A DNA stretch of 61,228 nt from Selaginella moellendorffii (lineage: Eukaryota; Streptophyta; Lycopodiopsida; Selaginellales; Selaginellaceae): the NCBI RefSeq assembly GCF_000143415.4, contig NW_003314262.1, positions 2,367,846 through 2,429,073 of the forward strand, given 5' to 3'. The position numbers and the translations under genes are program-made. Within the stretch, counting starts at the first letter, position 1. Every line of letters begins with the position of its first letter. Under the pieces are notes generated by a model. The model was not told the DNA's origin, did not search any database, and saw only the letters and a list, made by a program, of their open reading frames with translations. Shown in pieces: positions 43,053 through 54,761 of the stretch.

Positions 43053-46000
43053 GTTTTATTAATTCTTTCTTAATAAAAAGAATCTTAAGTTTAATTTGTA
43101 ATAAATTTCTCTTGAAATTTTTTAAATAAAAAAGTAAAAATTACAATTTTAAAAGAAATAGACTACAAATTAAGTTAATATTATTTTGTGACTTTTCACA
43201 TGAAAATATATCAATTGAAACACCATATCACATCCAATCAAATTGCCTGCTCAAGGGCAGGGTGAATCACTGCACTGTTCCACAGCTCATTCACTTCAAT
43301 AGCTAGAAGGGTTCCAATTGTCAACTTCTCATATACATAGATGACTCTTAGATGGGTATCCATAATGGAAACCATGAGTTAAGTTATATAATGTATGCAT
43401 AGATGCCACATGTGTATGTGAGATGCTAGGTGAGGAGGTAAATAACATTTTGTCCTCTTTCAGTTTTGCTTCCAAAAGTTTCTAGTGTGGAAGAAGTGAA
43501 GACAATGTTACACCCATAAGAAAAAAATTTGAACATTCAAGACTTTTTGGTTTGCTTAAGCAAAATTTGTAGAGGTGGTAGTGGATATACCTAAGATACT
43601 TGGATATTCTAGGATATTCTACCATCTAACGATTGTTATTTATTTAGTATTCTTGTATTTATAATTTACAAACATGTTTATAATTTAAAAGCTTTCCACT
43701 TTCTAGTATATTCTTATTTATTCTAATGGTAGATATGCAATAATATTAATCTTGATTTATAAATTATAAACATATTTATAATTATCGATCAATTAAATTA
43801 TGAATGACACTAAAACCAAGTGTTGCTACATGAAATGTGCAGCAAATTATTGTAAACAAGAGGATTTGCTAGTCTAGTCTCCACCTAATTACACCTCAAA
43901 ATTCTTGAGATGAAAACTACAGGATATCTAACAATCTACCTCCAAATTATAAAGCAAACATTATTATTCAATGTGGTGGGGTGTATACAGAAAAGTACCA
44001 ACAAAAGAGGTATTGAGTTAGGTTTGGAATAATGTAGTTATGAATTGTGTTAGCACAAACTAGAGTACCATTAACTCATGCTTCAATAGGATAAAAATTC
44101 TGTTGATAGGAAGTTTGTGAAGCATTGGCAATGCATGATCTCACAAGGCTATAGTAGAAGCATATGCTTATAATTCAAAGATGGATTTACACTAATGTAG
44201 AGCCTTACATACTATGCCATATGAACTATGAGTAAATTTTGTTGTAATTATCCAAGACTTAAACATTCCCTATGGTAGCATACTGCAACTTATATCATAT
44301 GAATTTTACGTTCATGCTTTGATATATGGGGCAACTCATTATATAGTCATTTGTGAGTTGTCAACCACCAAACAAACACATGCAATTTTCAACATATACA
44401 TGTGGGCTGTACATAAATTTGGTCAGCCTAGACACATTAGAAGTGACAATGCTCCTAAACATAATGTAATAGAGAATGCTATAGTATCTTGTTAGGGTCC
44501 TTAAGGTAGGAACTTTATTCATGGGATGTCGACAAGAAGCCAATTTTGCCCCTAATATTTTATTATGCATATTCATCACCACCAACCTCCCTATTTCCTA
44601 GCACATTGAGCACTTTTGGCATAAATTCTATAAGTGTGTGGTGTGATTCTATAATATTCAAATGTATGGAGGATATTGGAATATTAAATATTTCTAACAC
44701 GTGGCACAAGCAAAGTCTACAATGTGTTTTTGCACCATCTCTTACGAAAGACATATCTTGCTGGGTTGCCATGTGGAATTTACATGAGGTGCATCCATAT
44801 CATTGAGTTCTTCAAGTTGTCTGATGATCTATTAAACTTGTTCAAGCCATGATATGCATAAACATTATATAATCATTCTTTAAGATTTATAAATGTTGAA
44901 GGTATGACTCTTTTGGTCTATATTGACACTGCTCTTCCTTCTACAACATCAATCAAGAGGCAAGCACTTTAGAAAGTGCAAGTAACATTGTTTCAAACAA
45001 ACTAACAACTAAGCCTTTTTATTAATTAAGATTCTTTTTTTTTAGTTTCCACATGTTTGCTTGGCTGAAACACATGTCCAAATTGTACCCAACCAGGCCT
45101 TAATATTGATTCTCTTGGTTTTGAATTATAGGGATTGCAATTGCATGAGCTTGATGGATATCCCACCTGTGTGGATCATTGTATTGAAACTTTATTATGA
45201 TTTTGAAAGAAACCTAGCATGGCCATTATTCTAGAGTTTACCAATCAAATCAATTTTTCTCTAGTAGTGATTTAATGCATCTTGGAATTTGTGATCAATT
45301 GCAAAAATTATTAGGAAATAATTCCCTCCTGCCTCAACCAAAAATATTTCAGCTTTCTCTAGTGTTTGAATTATCATATATTTATTTTTATAAAGAAAGT
45401 GGAGCTTCAATCTTGCATTTCAATCACAACACTACATGATAAACTTTTTGCACTTCCTCTCCTCTCCATAACAAGCCTACATAAATAAAGACCTAATGAG
45501 AATAAATGGAGGTAGAGGTAATTTGACTCTAAACAATGCCAAGAACAATATTTTAGATGATTCTAGCAATCCTCTCAATCTTCCCTCCATCTCCAATTTA
45601 CAAATTACACATGCAGGCTTGGTTCTAATGGTCTTGTTTATATATGAGCATATAGAGTGTAGTTTGCTGATGCATCAACTTAAACAGGTAATAACCTTCC
45701 ACCAAGTCTCTCTTTCAATCAAATCATAAGTCGCTCTCCACAGGATCTGGATGTAAGTTCCAAGGATTGAGCACTCTACTAACCCAATGAACTCAATAAT
45801 TTTTTAGTGGCACTTGTAGCACCCCAACACAATTGCTAGATATGCAATAAATGCCACCACTGGCAAGTATAGATAACCCCAACATGACTGTTACAAATGC
45901 AATGAATACCACCACTAGGTTAACAAGGCCATATTGCACTAGGTAGTAGCAATTCCTTTGTAGTCTGGATGACTCAATCTGTGTTGGTAGGAGCTTGGAA

Positions 46001-48880
46001 TTACCATGCCATCCTCTTGGTATTCCAGATGCCTGATTTTATTTGCTCCCAATCTGGCTTAAGTGGAGAACCAACTTTATGGTGTCTCAAAGAGGATTCA
46101 AACTATATTCTTCCTTAAAGAGAGTTGCTAATGTAAATGTTTTCCAATTTTTTTGGATTTTTAATTCTTAATTGCATCTTGGTTTGCAAGAACCTTTGGC
46201 CATCCCACCCCAACTATTAGTACAAAAAGATATTGTTTGCTCAATACATATAATTATTTTTTTTATATTTATTAAGTGTTATCTTCTTTAGTTCTTGCCA
46301 TGTAGACATATGCATGGGAGGTCTAAATACCTATCCAAGTTCTTGGGAGTTTATAATGGTGTCAAGTGCACTAATTTCTCGTCCTGTGAAAATGAATCTT
46401 ATAGAGGAAAATGTTGTTATTTCTACGGCCTAGACTTTGCAACTCTATGGGAAACAAAGGTAGCCAATAAAGAAAATTTTGAAACTCAAATATTAAAGCA
46501 TTTGTCTAGCAATTAAAAAAATTTAGTAGGCCATTTAGATGCAATAAAATATGGGTTTACCTCATACAAGCTATGATATTTGTCTCCATTTGCAACTTGA
46601 TCATTGATTTGCAACAAGTCAAGCCACCACAAATCCACTAATAACATTAGATTGCTTACTAAAAGTAAACACGTTCTCTAATGAAGAAGGAAAAACAACT
46701 AAAAGATAAGAATCAAAATCAAAATTATTTATATTATTTATCACCCATTGCAATGCATGTTTTTTTAGGGGTTAAGAGCCCATGATAAATATTAAGCCCC
46801 CACCACTAACTCCTAAAGAGCAATTACCACTAATGGACATAATCAAAGCACTAGTAGTGGAGAGGCTCAAGTTTATTGTTGCCAATGATAAAGATAATGA
46901 GCAAAAGGAAAAAAAAATAGATTATATAAAACATAAATACACAAAGAGCATGATGAAACAAAATTTTCCTATCTCAAACATTCCCACCTTCAGAAGCTAA
47001 TATCAGTAAGTTTTTCTTTCCTTCCTCACCCAAGTCCTCACTAAAAGCATTTTTTACTCTTGTGGTGGTCTTGAATAGTGATGACTATTTTGTATTAGAA
47101 AATCTTACACCACCTTTTGGCAATGAAAACCACTAAACATCATTCCCACTACCAAAAATGTTTCACTCAATAACAACTTAAGTATAAGTAGTTTAGTTAT
47201 GGAGCACTTAATATGTAATGTTGTTAATTCATGTAGTTTTGAGTCGATAAACACTACCATGGGTTGCAACAACACATTAGAGCTTGCCATACAACCTGAG
47301 GCTATTGACAACATGGGTAATTTCCAAGAAACGTGAGTTATAGATTATGCACTGTCAATTTGGAGCTTGTAGTAGTGAATGATTTTGACTTCATGGCACG
47401 TATATGTTAGCTGAAGCACAATGTGCTTGAAACATATTGCATGTCAACACAAGAAAGCGAAGATCAGTTGGAAATACTAAGAGACCATAAAGAGTTCAAG
47501 TGGCTTGGTGGGGGAATAATTCCTCTAATGTATTGTTAATACCAATTCTATGCTATATTAGCAAGAATGGAAATTGGTTCTCAATTGGCTTAGAGTGGAT
47601 GAGGGTAAGTTTGAAGACTTGTTTTACTCATGAGTTATAAAGCTACTTTTACCTCAAACTAGACACAATATTATGACTTCAATATTGGAGATGAGTGCTA
47701 TATAATTCTATGAGTGAAGGTAAACCATTACTTTTTTGCCTTATTATGATAGTTAGTTTATATATTTATAGGCTCCACCATTGCAATAAGGACAAGGTTG
47801 ATAAGTTTTGAGAACTATATAAAAATACTGACACTCTATACTACTAATTCTCAAGGTTTTTAATGCAAAACGTGATGAGCATAGACCATATAAAAGAGCA
47901 TAGGGAAAATTAAAATCTACAGATCTATTGATGAGATTTACAAATAAAAAATGGAAACTAGCCTCATACAATTCAAATTTGTAGATAGCTCCCTAGAATG
48001 AGTTTAAATATTTCCAATTTGCCTTTAAGTCAAAATTGCAAAGTCTCAACTCAAAGGTGGTATATGCTTATAAACTTTATGGAGCCTTGGTTTGGGAAAT
48101 GATAACTATCAAAGCAAGGGGGCCATAAAAGAATGTTGTTTGTGAAGTAATGCTATAAAAATGAAAATGCATTGCTCATGGCTTTGCTGCCACCCTCTTC
48201 CCACAAGTTGGTTACCTACTTAAAATGAAGTCATAATTTGGGACATTTGAAGCTATAAGTAGTCTAACCATAAAATTTAGGCATAACTAAAGTTATAGCA
48301 TCAATAATCACAATCAATCTTTACAATTAAACCGAGATATAAAGGTTTAAAAGATATATTCTATTTAAAGTATCTTTAAATAAATATATGGGAGAAAAAC
48401 ATTATTAGTAAATTAAATTTTTCTCTTTTTAAGTTATAATAGTTTAATTTAAAGGAAGAGTTTCCCACAAAAAACTAAGACTATGAAAATGAATTAAACT
48501 AATAAAAATTACTTCACAATGTTGTGCTGGTGCCAAAGTTTCTCTGCTTGACATTGTTATAACATGATTGAGTGGTGAGAGTCACTACTTATTAAAGGCA
48601 CTAAATATAATAAATTCATACATTTAGCTAATAATATAGAAACTGAATTTTTTTAAATGATCCATTTAGCACTAATTTAAAAGACTCTTGCATTAACTAA
48701 AGCCATTAATTAGCTGTGAAGTGTAATTTATCTGTGTGAAGTGCCCAATATTGTATATTATAAATGTCCAAATTAGGCTTCTTTAATTCTGGTCAAAGTC
48801 AATAGTCATATCTAAAAGGTATTCAAACATGGAAGCTAATGCAGAATTTGGCATGATTGCAAATATAAAATAAATTAACT
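43053..48880. other. 5.8 kb AT-rich region without recognisable genes
   Basis: No frame longer than about 90 codons, and none with a known domain. Composition is uniformly AT-rich. An imperfect tandem repeat lies at about 45823-45925 (CCCCAACA...TGCAAT...CCACCACT, twice). Degraded transposons are likely, but I could not identify RT, transposase or integrase motifs on either strand. Confidence 0.55.
45823..45925. repeat. Imperfect tandem repeat, about 50-bp period
   Basis: Two units share CCCCAACA, a central TGCAATAAATGCCACCACT or TGCAATGAATACCACCACT and a GGCAAG/GGTTAAC-like end. It is short and of unknown significance. Confidence 0.55.
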
Positions 48881-48937
48881 CTATATAAAAGGCTATGTAT
48901 GAGGGCTCTAAACAAGTCTTCAAACATAACATTTGCA

Positions 48938-49468
48938 ATGAGATATACAATCTTGGTTGCATCTTTTCTTCTCACCTGTCTCTACACTGTTGTGGATGCT
49001 AAAAAATGTGGAGCTTCATGTAACAAAGATGATGATTGCGATGGTAAGATTGCATGCATGGATAATGTTTGTGCAGATGACCCAAATATGAACACTCACA
49101 TATGTGGTGGTAGTCGCAAAGAAGGGCCAGCAAAAAGTGGTAGTGGTGGCAATGGTGCTAGCCTTGGCAAATGTGGCACATCATGTTCCAGTAACGACGA
49201 ATGTTCTGGAAAACTAGCATGCATGAGCAGCTTTTGTGGGGATGATCCTGATGTGGGAACTTCCATCTGTGGCAGCAATGGCAATGATAATAGTGGCAGT
49301 AACACTGGCAATAAGAACCCAACTCCTCCAGACACTCCATTCCCTAATATTCCTGATCCAGATATGCCACTCCCCAGTTCTCCCAATGAAGGTCCATCTA
49401 CTAGTGACTCTCCATCTCTTCCAAAGAAACCCCCTCCAGGGAAACCCAAGTATCCAGTGCCATATTAG
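48938..49468 (+). CDS. Secreted cysteine-rich protein, paralogue 3 (two repeats, Pro-rich tail)
   Basis: 176 residues. The ATG at 48938 is preferred. An in-frame ATG at 48899 sits only about 8 bp after the TATA box (CTATATAAAAGGC, 48881-48893) and is probably untranscribed. The signal peptide is MRYTILVASFLLTCLYTVVDA. Two repeats, KKCGASCNKDDDCDGKIACM and KCGTSCSSNDECSGKLACMS, each continue to CxDDP-x5-IC with exactly the same spacing as paralogue 2. A Ser/Gly linker and an Asn/Gly hinge lead to a Pro-rich tail ending PPPGKPKYPVPY. It is a single exon. It lies 5.9 kb from paralogue 2, so the cluster is not a simple head-to-tail array. Confidence 0.85.
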   Translation: MRYTILVASFLLTCLYTVVDAKKCGASCNKDDDCDGKIACMDNVCADDPNMNTHICGGSRKEGPAKSGSGGNGASLGKCGTSCSSNDECSGKLACMSSFCGDDPDVGTSICGSNGNDNSGSNTGNKNPTPPDTPFPNIPDPDMPLPSSPNEGPSTSDSPSLPKKPPPGKPKYPVPY

Positions 49469-49553
49469 TTTTGATCTGTTCCTATTGAAATAAAAAAAAG
49501 AGTGGGGTTTTGATTAAAAATATGTTGTTGTGAAATGCTAATAAACACACCTG

Positions 49554-51500
49554 TTACATGCCAAGCCGGGCTAGCGCATCACTAATGGTACTCATGTCCC
49601 AAATCACCACCTTCCCATCCATGCCTGCATAAAACAAATGCCAGGGGTTACATTAGCAACGCTTTGAGCTTGATCTACAGTTGCTTCGTACCAGAAGTGC
49701 TAAATTTTCGTATCTCCTGCTCTCCAGGTGGAGCTAGTGGATTAAGAAGTCTGCACATGAAACAACACTCGGTACCAGTAACTACAAAAGCCGAGTGATA
49801 CTCACGTAATGCAATTGTTGTGATAAGTTCCTGGAGCACTCGAGGGAGATTCAGCGGCAACACCACGCTTAGCTTGCCCATAGAATTTCCCAAACGCTTC
49901 AGAAAACTGCCAAAATCAATCCGTCGGTTTACAATAAACCAAAACTGACCCGTCTTACTTGTGTCGAAGCTTTAACGTCTGATGCGGGTGTCTTCCCTTC
50001 ATCCAGAAAACGAACAAAGTTCCTAAAAAATATGTAGCTTCAAAATTGTATCAAATTCTCTCAATACTAACCATGTTCCTGTATCATCAGACGCAAAAAG
50101 CATTGGGTTGCAATCAAAACCACCAGCGACTAGACGTTTCTCTGATAGAAACAAAACCTGAAAGAAAAATGGAAAGAGAGAGTTAGAAACAAAAACGCTT
50201 CAGACATAAACCCGCATACATCACGTAGAGGTAGGTCCCTGAGTGCTAATGTCTGAGCGATTGGTGAAGGACCAACGTCATCTATAAAATGAATAGTTGA
50301 ATCGTGGCCTAGAACATAAAAATTAGAAGAGGCATTCAAAGCTAGAAGCATGCTTCTCCTTACCAACATATGCCAAACTCCTCCCACTGGGTGACCATTT
50401 AACTCCGAAAGCCCACCCCAATGCCAAATCCAGCTGCACCAATTGCTGCAATAAAACCGCAAAGAATAAACTTCTAAACACCTTTATCCTGAATAAAGCT
50501 CCTACCTCCCCAAACCGAATCTCTCCAAACGTTGTAGTTGCAGCGCTCCTACAGTTGATAGAGTCATTACAAAAGAAAACAAAGCGAAACGGAGAGCGGA
50601 CCTGGAATCAACACCCTTGATGTACGCAGAAAAAATCCTGCACTTGCAGTCAGTAGATGTCGTAGCTAGTAGCACCTGCAATCTAAACGAACGTTTGGCA
50701 TAAGGTTCTTACAGCTGAAAACAAAAGAAAACAACATTATTGGGATGCCATGCGACACCAGTCACTGTGGAGCCGTGCTTCTTCCTGATTATCTTGCTCA
50801 CCCACCTGGGAAAAGTTGTGTTACAAAACTAGAATTCAAAACAGACAAAGACAGCAGACCAGTTATTATCTTCCTCGTAGTAGCAAACGCAGACGCTCTT
50901 CGCACCACTAGCAACAGCAAATTTGTTCTCTGGGAACATCGAACCCCGTTTAAGTAACGAAAACTAGCAAAGCCTCTTACCTCTGGGGCTCCACTTCACA
51001 GATATAGCAGCACGATTTATCCGCAATATAACCAGCGTGGGCTGCCATACATTCTCTTCTAGCTTCCAGACGTAGCTGCAGAAGAGGTGAAAAACATCAG
51101 AAAAAGGGACAAAGAAAAACCCGAAGTACGCATCAACTTACGAATTCCTATCGTGAGAAACAGTGACAATGTAGTTCGAGACAGGTGCCCAATCAACTCC
51201 TGAAACGAGCTGATCGTGCTAAAGCCACAAAAGAGAATGAGATAGCAAGAGCGAGATTTCCACCTCGTTACTTACCTTTTGAAGGACGTGGAGTCGCTGC
51301 CACACAGCGCTTGGAGCTGGCGAGGCATTGTAAATGTGGACTTCGTTATTCGTGCAAACCGCGATCACTGCGAAGAACACACATTGTTTGATGTAAAATT
51401 AAAACGCGCAAGAGGAGGAAGAATTCTTACTTGTCAGATCCACATTCCAGGCGTGGCCGCTGATGCATTGCGCCAATTGATGCGACGCCACAGCAACCAT
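49554..51500 (-). CDS. ARPC1: ARPC1, WD40 subunit of the Arp2/3 complex
   Basis: Many short exons on the minus strand. The N-terminus ([20 protein letters not shown]) matches the family start. An upstream in-frame ATG at 51527 would add nine residues. The diagnostic stretch [20 protein letters not shown] followed by LPLRDV is exon-encoded at about 50240-50290. The last exon reads [20 protein letters not shown] before the stop at 49554-49556, the expected final WD repeat. ARPC1 is a seven-bladed beta-propeller that links Arp2/3 to its activators. The complex nucleates branched actin filaments in the cytoplasm, and in plants its regulator is SCAR/WAVE. Internal exon edges were not all resolved. 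Confidence 0.9.
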
Positions 51501-51819
51501 ATCTGCAGAGCGCAAAATCTCACCCATTGTGATCACGCGCGTTGAGCAGAGAAAGAATTGAGAGAAGGAATGCCGAGACCTAAGAGATCTAACACTATTT
51601 CCTGGCAAGTTCTAGAGCAATATTTTATCAGCGCGAAGCAAGCGATCTTCCCACTAAACAAATGCGCTAGCTAGCTAGCGATCATACCTGACAGCGATCA
51701 GCAATCTTCCAGATCGAGACAAAATCCGTGCGTGCGCGCTGTCGCCTTGCGCTGTCCCAGCCCTATCTAGAACCAAAAACCCTAGCAAAGTACTTGGAGA
51801 GTTCCTAATAGAAAGACCT
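51501..51819 (-). promoter_or_regulatory. ARPC1 promoter region with telo-box
   Basis: This 319 bp separates the F-box stop from the ARPC1 start, same strand. AAAACCCTAG at 51776-51785 is a telo-box-like motif. GCTAGCTAGCTAGCG at about 51666 is a short palindromic run. No gene is seen. Confidence 0.45.
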
Positions 51820-53141
51820 TTAGTATTCTTCCAGATCGTCATCCTCGAAAACCGGCCTTCCCCACACGATTAATTCCGGGCGAAGGCGGCGAAAGAACTC
51901 CTCGTCTTCTTCGTCGCGAAAGAATTCCTCGACCTCCTCCTCTTCTTTCTCTTCTTCTATCGGTTTCGAGAGGCTCTTGAGCACGAAGCTTTTGGGATCT
52001 TTGATCTCGAAGTCGTACCGCTGGAGCGATCTGCCTTGCGCCGATACGTGACAGATGCTGCCACGAAGAGGAGAAGATCAGATCATCAGCGTGACACGAA
52101 ACGAGAAACGGAGAAAGGACGAGAAAAAAGAAATGCTAGAGCTTACCAGATGTAATAGAGCTGATCCGTGGATTGTTTTTGGACACGCCCGATGAGCTCC
52201 ACCTGGAAGATTCCACCGATGCACACGACCGGCCTTGGAAGACGAAATGTCTGCAGTGAATCAGCCTGTTCACGCAAAAACAAGAGAGAAGCTTAAAACC
52301 TTCTATATATCACAACACTAGTCCATACCTGTTCCACGGGATACATCGGCGAAACATACTTCCAAACGTAGTTCCCATCGGGGTGAGGATTGCTCCAAGA
52401 GTGTCCACCAGGAGCACGGCAAGCCTGGTATCCAAAGTAGAATCGAACGAATTTCGGCGAGTAGATTGGGCTGCCGTATTGAAAGAAAGCTGCAGCGCAT
52501 ATTGCAAAGTTAGAACTTTGAAAAGAGAAAGAAAGGAAGTACAAGCACACCTTCAAAAGGTCTCAACTTTATCTCCTCCACGACACACAGAGGTGTGACC
52601 ATCCGGTAAGTCAAGAACTCTGGAACAGTTTCCAATTTCTGGCCTGTGCTAGACCAGTACGACGGCGAGCCTGACGAGAGCCGCTTCGGGTGTGGATAGA
52701 GCGTCTGAATTACCTCCTCATTGGGATTGTCGGTGCTCGAAGCATGCAGTGCATTCCAGATGTAGCTGCTCCTCGTCGACGATGTCCTCATCAGGGAGTA
52801 GTAGAAGTCACAGAACACCTTGTGCTCGCGTCTCAGAATGTCCTCCTCAGACCGCGATTTAGAAAGCTCTACAGTAGTACAGTCGACACCGCTGGATTGC
52901 TCAGCCACCTCCCGAAACACTTCCAGCTCTGGAAATCGGATCATGCACAGCCGCCTCCAAAGTCGGCCATCAACAACTGCGGCACGACAATTAGCCAAAA
53001 CTCGAGCGCCTCAAGGGACAAGATCCTACCGAGTCTGTGCCACGAGCGGCACACTGCACCGGCACGGGCGACATCCTCGTCGGTATCCAAGCACCCAAGA
53101 ATCTGTAACATCGTGTCGTCATCCAGCCGCTTCACATCCAT
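51820..53141 (-). CDS. F-box protein, At4g00755-like
   Basis: Several exons; resolved ones are 53141-53030 and 52976-52551. The N-terminus is an F-box (LDDDTMLQILGCLDTDEDVA, then CRSWHRLG), which binds SKP1 in an SCF ubiquitin ligase. Downstream, ASSTDNPNEEVIQTL, SYWSSTGQ, LCVVEEIKLRPFE and YGSPIYSPKFVRFYFG follow the order of the Arabidopsis At4g00755 family, whose targets are not defined. The C-terminus is strongly acidic (EEEKEEEEVEEFFRDEED) and ends DDDLEEY. The start at 53141 lies 106 bp from the stop of the next gene on the same strand. Confidence 0.87.
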
Positions 53142-53247
53142 AGCTCAATGCCCTGGAAAGCTGAATTCTAAATTCCGAGCCCCGAAAGGCGAGAAAACCT
53201 CATACCTGTAGCGTACGACGATTTTATTGTCGCAAACCGACCAGCGT

Positions 53248-54492
53248 CTACGTACGGATCTCCTTCTTTGGGTTCCTCAGTGCTGCGAGCATGTACAAAG
53301 CACCCGCGAGATTCACAACTCCAACCTAAAGACGAAAGAAAAATAAAAAACCCTTTTGTGATTGTACGTAATGGTAAAAGACTTACAATGAGAAGAGGCG
53401 GTGGACAGGCACCGCGGCTGACAAGCCACGAAAAGCTGAGGAAGAGGAACTGCGAGAGGCATACCAAGTTGGTTAGTCAGTTACTTTGAGAATAACTTCC
53501 TTTTCATCTTTCGAGGTCGAGAAAAACTCACGATGCGTCCGGCGACAGTGGAAGCATAAAAGGCCGAGGATCCATGGAAGCCAAGGCTGTCACCAAGCGA
53601 AGTTCCCAAGTAATAGATACCAAAAACCTTGAAAGTCACAAATTGTAAGCGGCACATACCATTCCTTGTTTGCTTACCACTGCCAGAATTCCTGTTGCTT
53701 GAATCCATCCCCGTGCTACAGGTTCCAGCCTGAAAAGAAGACCTGCATGTAGCATGATCAAAATCACGACACGAGATTGATATACTTGTCTCACCAAAGA
53801 GCGTCTCTGGGAAAACGAAGAAACAAATCCCAGCTATGGAGATGTAGATCCCGGTGAAAAAAGCAGCTCGGGCAGGCCTCGACAAGCGAGCAAAGATACT
53901 TTTAACGTGATCCCGTTCTACGCTGCACAGGCACAAGGTTTTCTCAAAAGCAAAAAATCTGCACAAACTTTGAGACCTTGTCGAAGCCATCGCTATGAAT
54001 GCCTCTCCACCGCCGGGCTTACGCACACAAACGTCTGGATTGTTGGCGATCTCGATCGCAGAAGAAAATCCCCGGCCAAGAGAGAAAACAATCGACTCCT
54101 TGCCATTTCGTCCAGCTTGGCAAATCCCTTCCAAGCTTCCCAGAACGATCACATCCCCGTCCGCACGAACAGCGCCTCCTCTTTCGATGTTTCCAAACAC
54201 CTGAAGTCCAGCCAAGAACAAGAAGAGAAAATTCCAACTTAGCCAAGAACAAGAAGAGAAAGAAAATCCATACCACCACACCACCCGAATGCTCGACGAT
54301 CTCGCCGCGATTCACCGATCTCCTGACGAACAGGCAATGCTCCAGCGAAGAATCGAGCAAGGAGCTGCCGCCGGCAGCCGCAGCACAAGAAATCCGCGAA
54401 AAATCTCGAGAATTCGTCCCCTTATGCGATAATCCATGCCAGAAGCTCGATCGCGGCGGAGCGCAGCACGGCCGCCCCAAGAGAAGCGCCAT
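53248..54492 (-). CDS. MinC-like C-terminal domain joined to a four-helix membrane domain
   Basis: Six exons join without a frame break: 54492-54274, 54200-53795, 53742-53678, 53627-53532, 53449-53387, 53325-53248, giving 308 residues. Residues 1 to about 50 look like a chloroplast transit peptide (MALLLGRPCCAPPRSSFWHG). Residues about 55-135 match the MinC C-terminal beta-helix: LFVRRSVNRGEIVEHSGG, VVVFGNIERGGAVRADGDVI, VLGSLEGICQAGRNGKES, then FSSAIEIAN. In bacteria that domain dimerises and binds MinD. From about residue 160 four hydrophobic segments follow (FTGIYISIAGICFFVFPE, GILAVVFGIYYLGTSLG, FLFLSFSWLVSR, VNLAGALYMLAALR). The MinC N-terminal FtsZ-inhibiting domain is absent. A plastid membrane protein acting with MinD in division-site placement is a plausible inference. 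The alternative is two proteins, the second starting at the internal Met of MASTRSQS. Confidence 0.78.
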
Positions 54493-54761
54493 AGCCCTAG
54501 ATTCAAAAACATGGTTCATGGATCGATCATACGAGTCTAGACGCATCCAGGCCGTCCGTTGGGCCTTAGGGTAGAGAGGGCTGTTTCGTCGCCGCGAGGG
54601 TTTTGGCGAGGGTTTTCAAGGCGCCTCCGCGCGGATCGCTCGATCACGGCACTGCTGAGGTGAGTAGAATCGACAGCGCAATGTGTGGATGATCGCAAAT
54701 TTTGGCTGCTTTTCTCCACGGCTTTCTCAGATCTGGCGGTTTTCTTGATTCTAGGGGTGAA
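54493..54761. promoter_or_regulatory. Divergent promoter between MinC-like and G3BP-like genes
   Basis: 269 bp between two divergent start codons. It holds TTGGGCCTTAGGGT (54559-54572), a site-II-like TGGGCC next to a telo-box-like AGGGT, plus GGTTTTGGCGAGGG. This combination is common before plant genes expressed in dividing cells. Confidence 0.5.

Noticed and set aside
46295-47000. Frames with GVKCTNFSSCENES and Lys-rich stretches, considered as small cysteine proteins or transposase remnants
   Set aside because: No signal peptide, no match to the cysteine spacing of the nearby family and no transposase motif.
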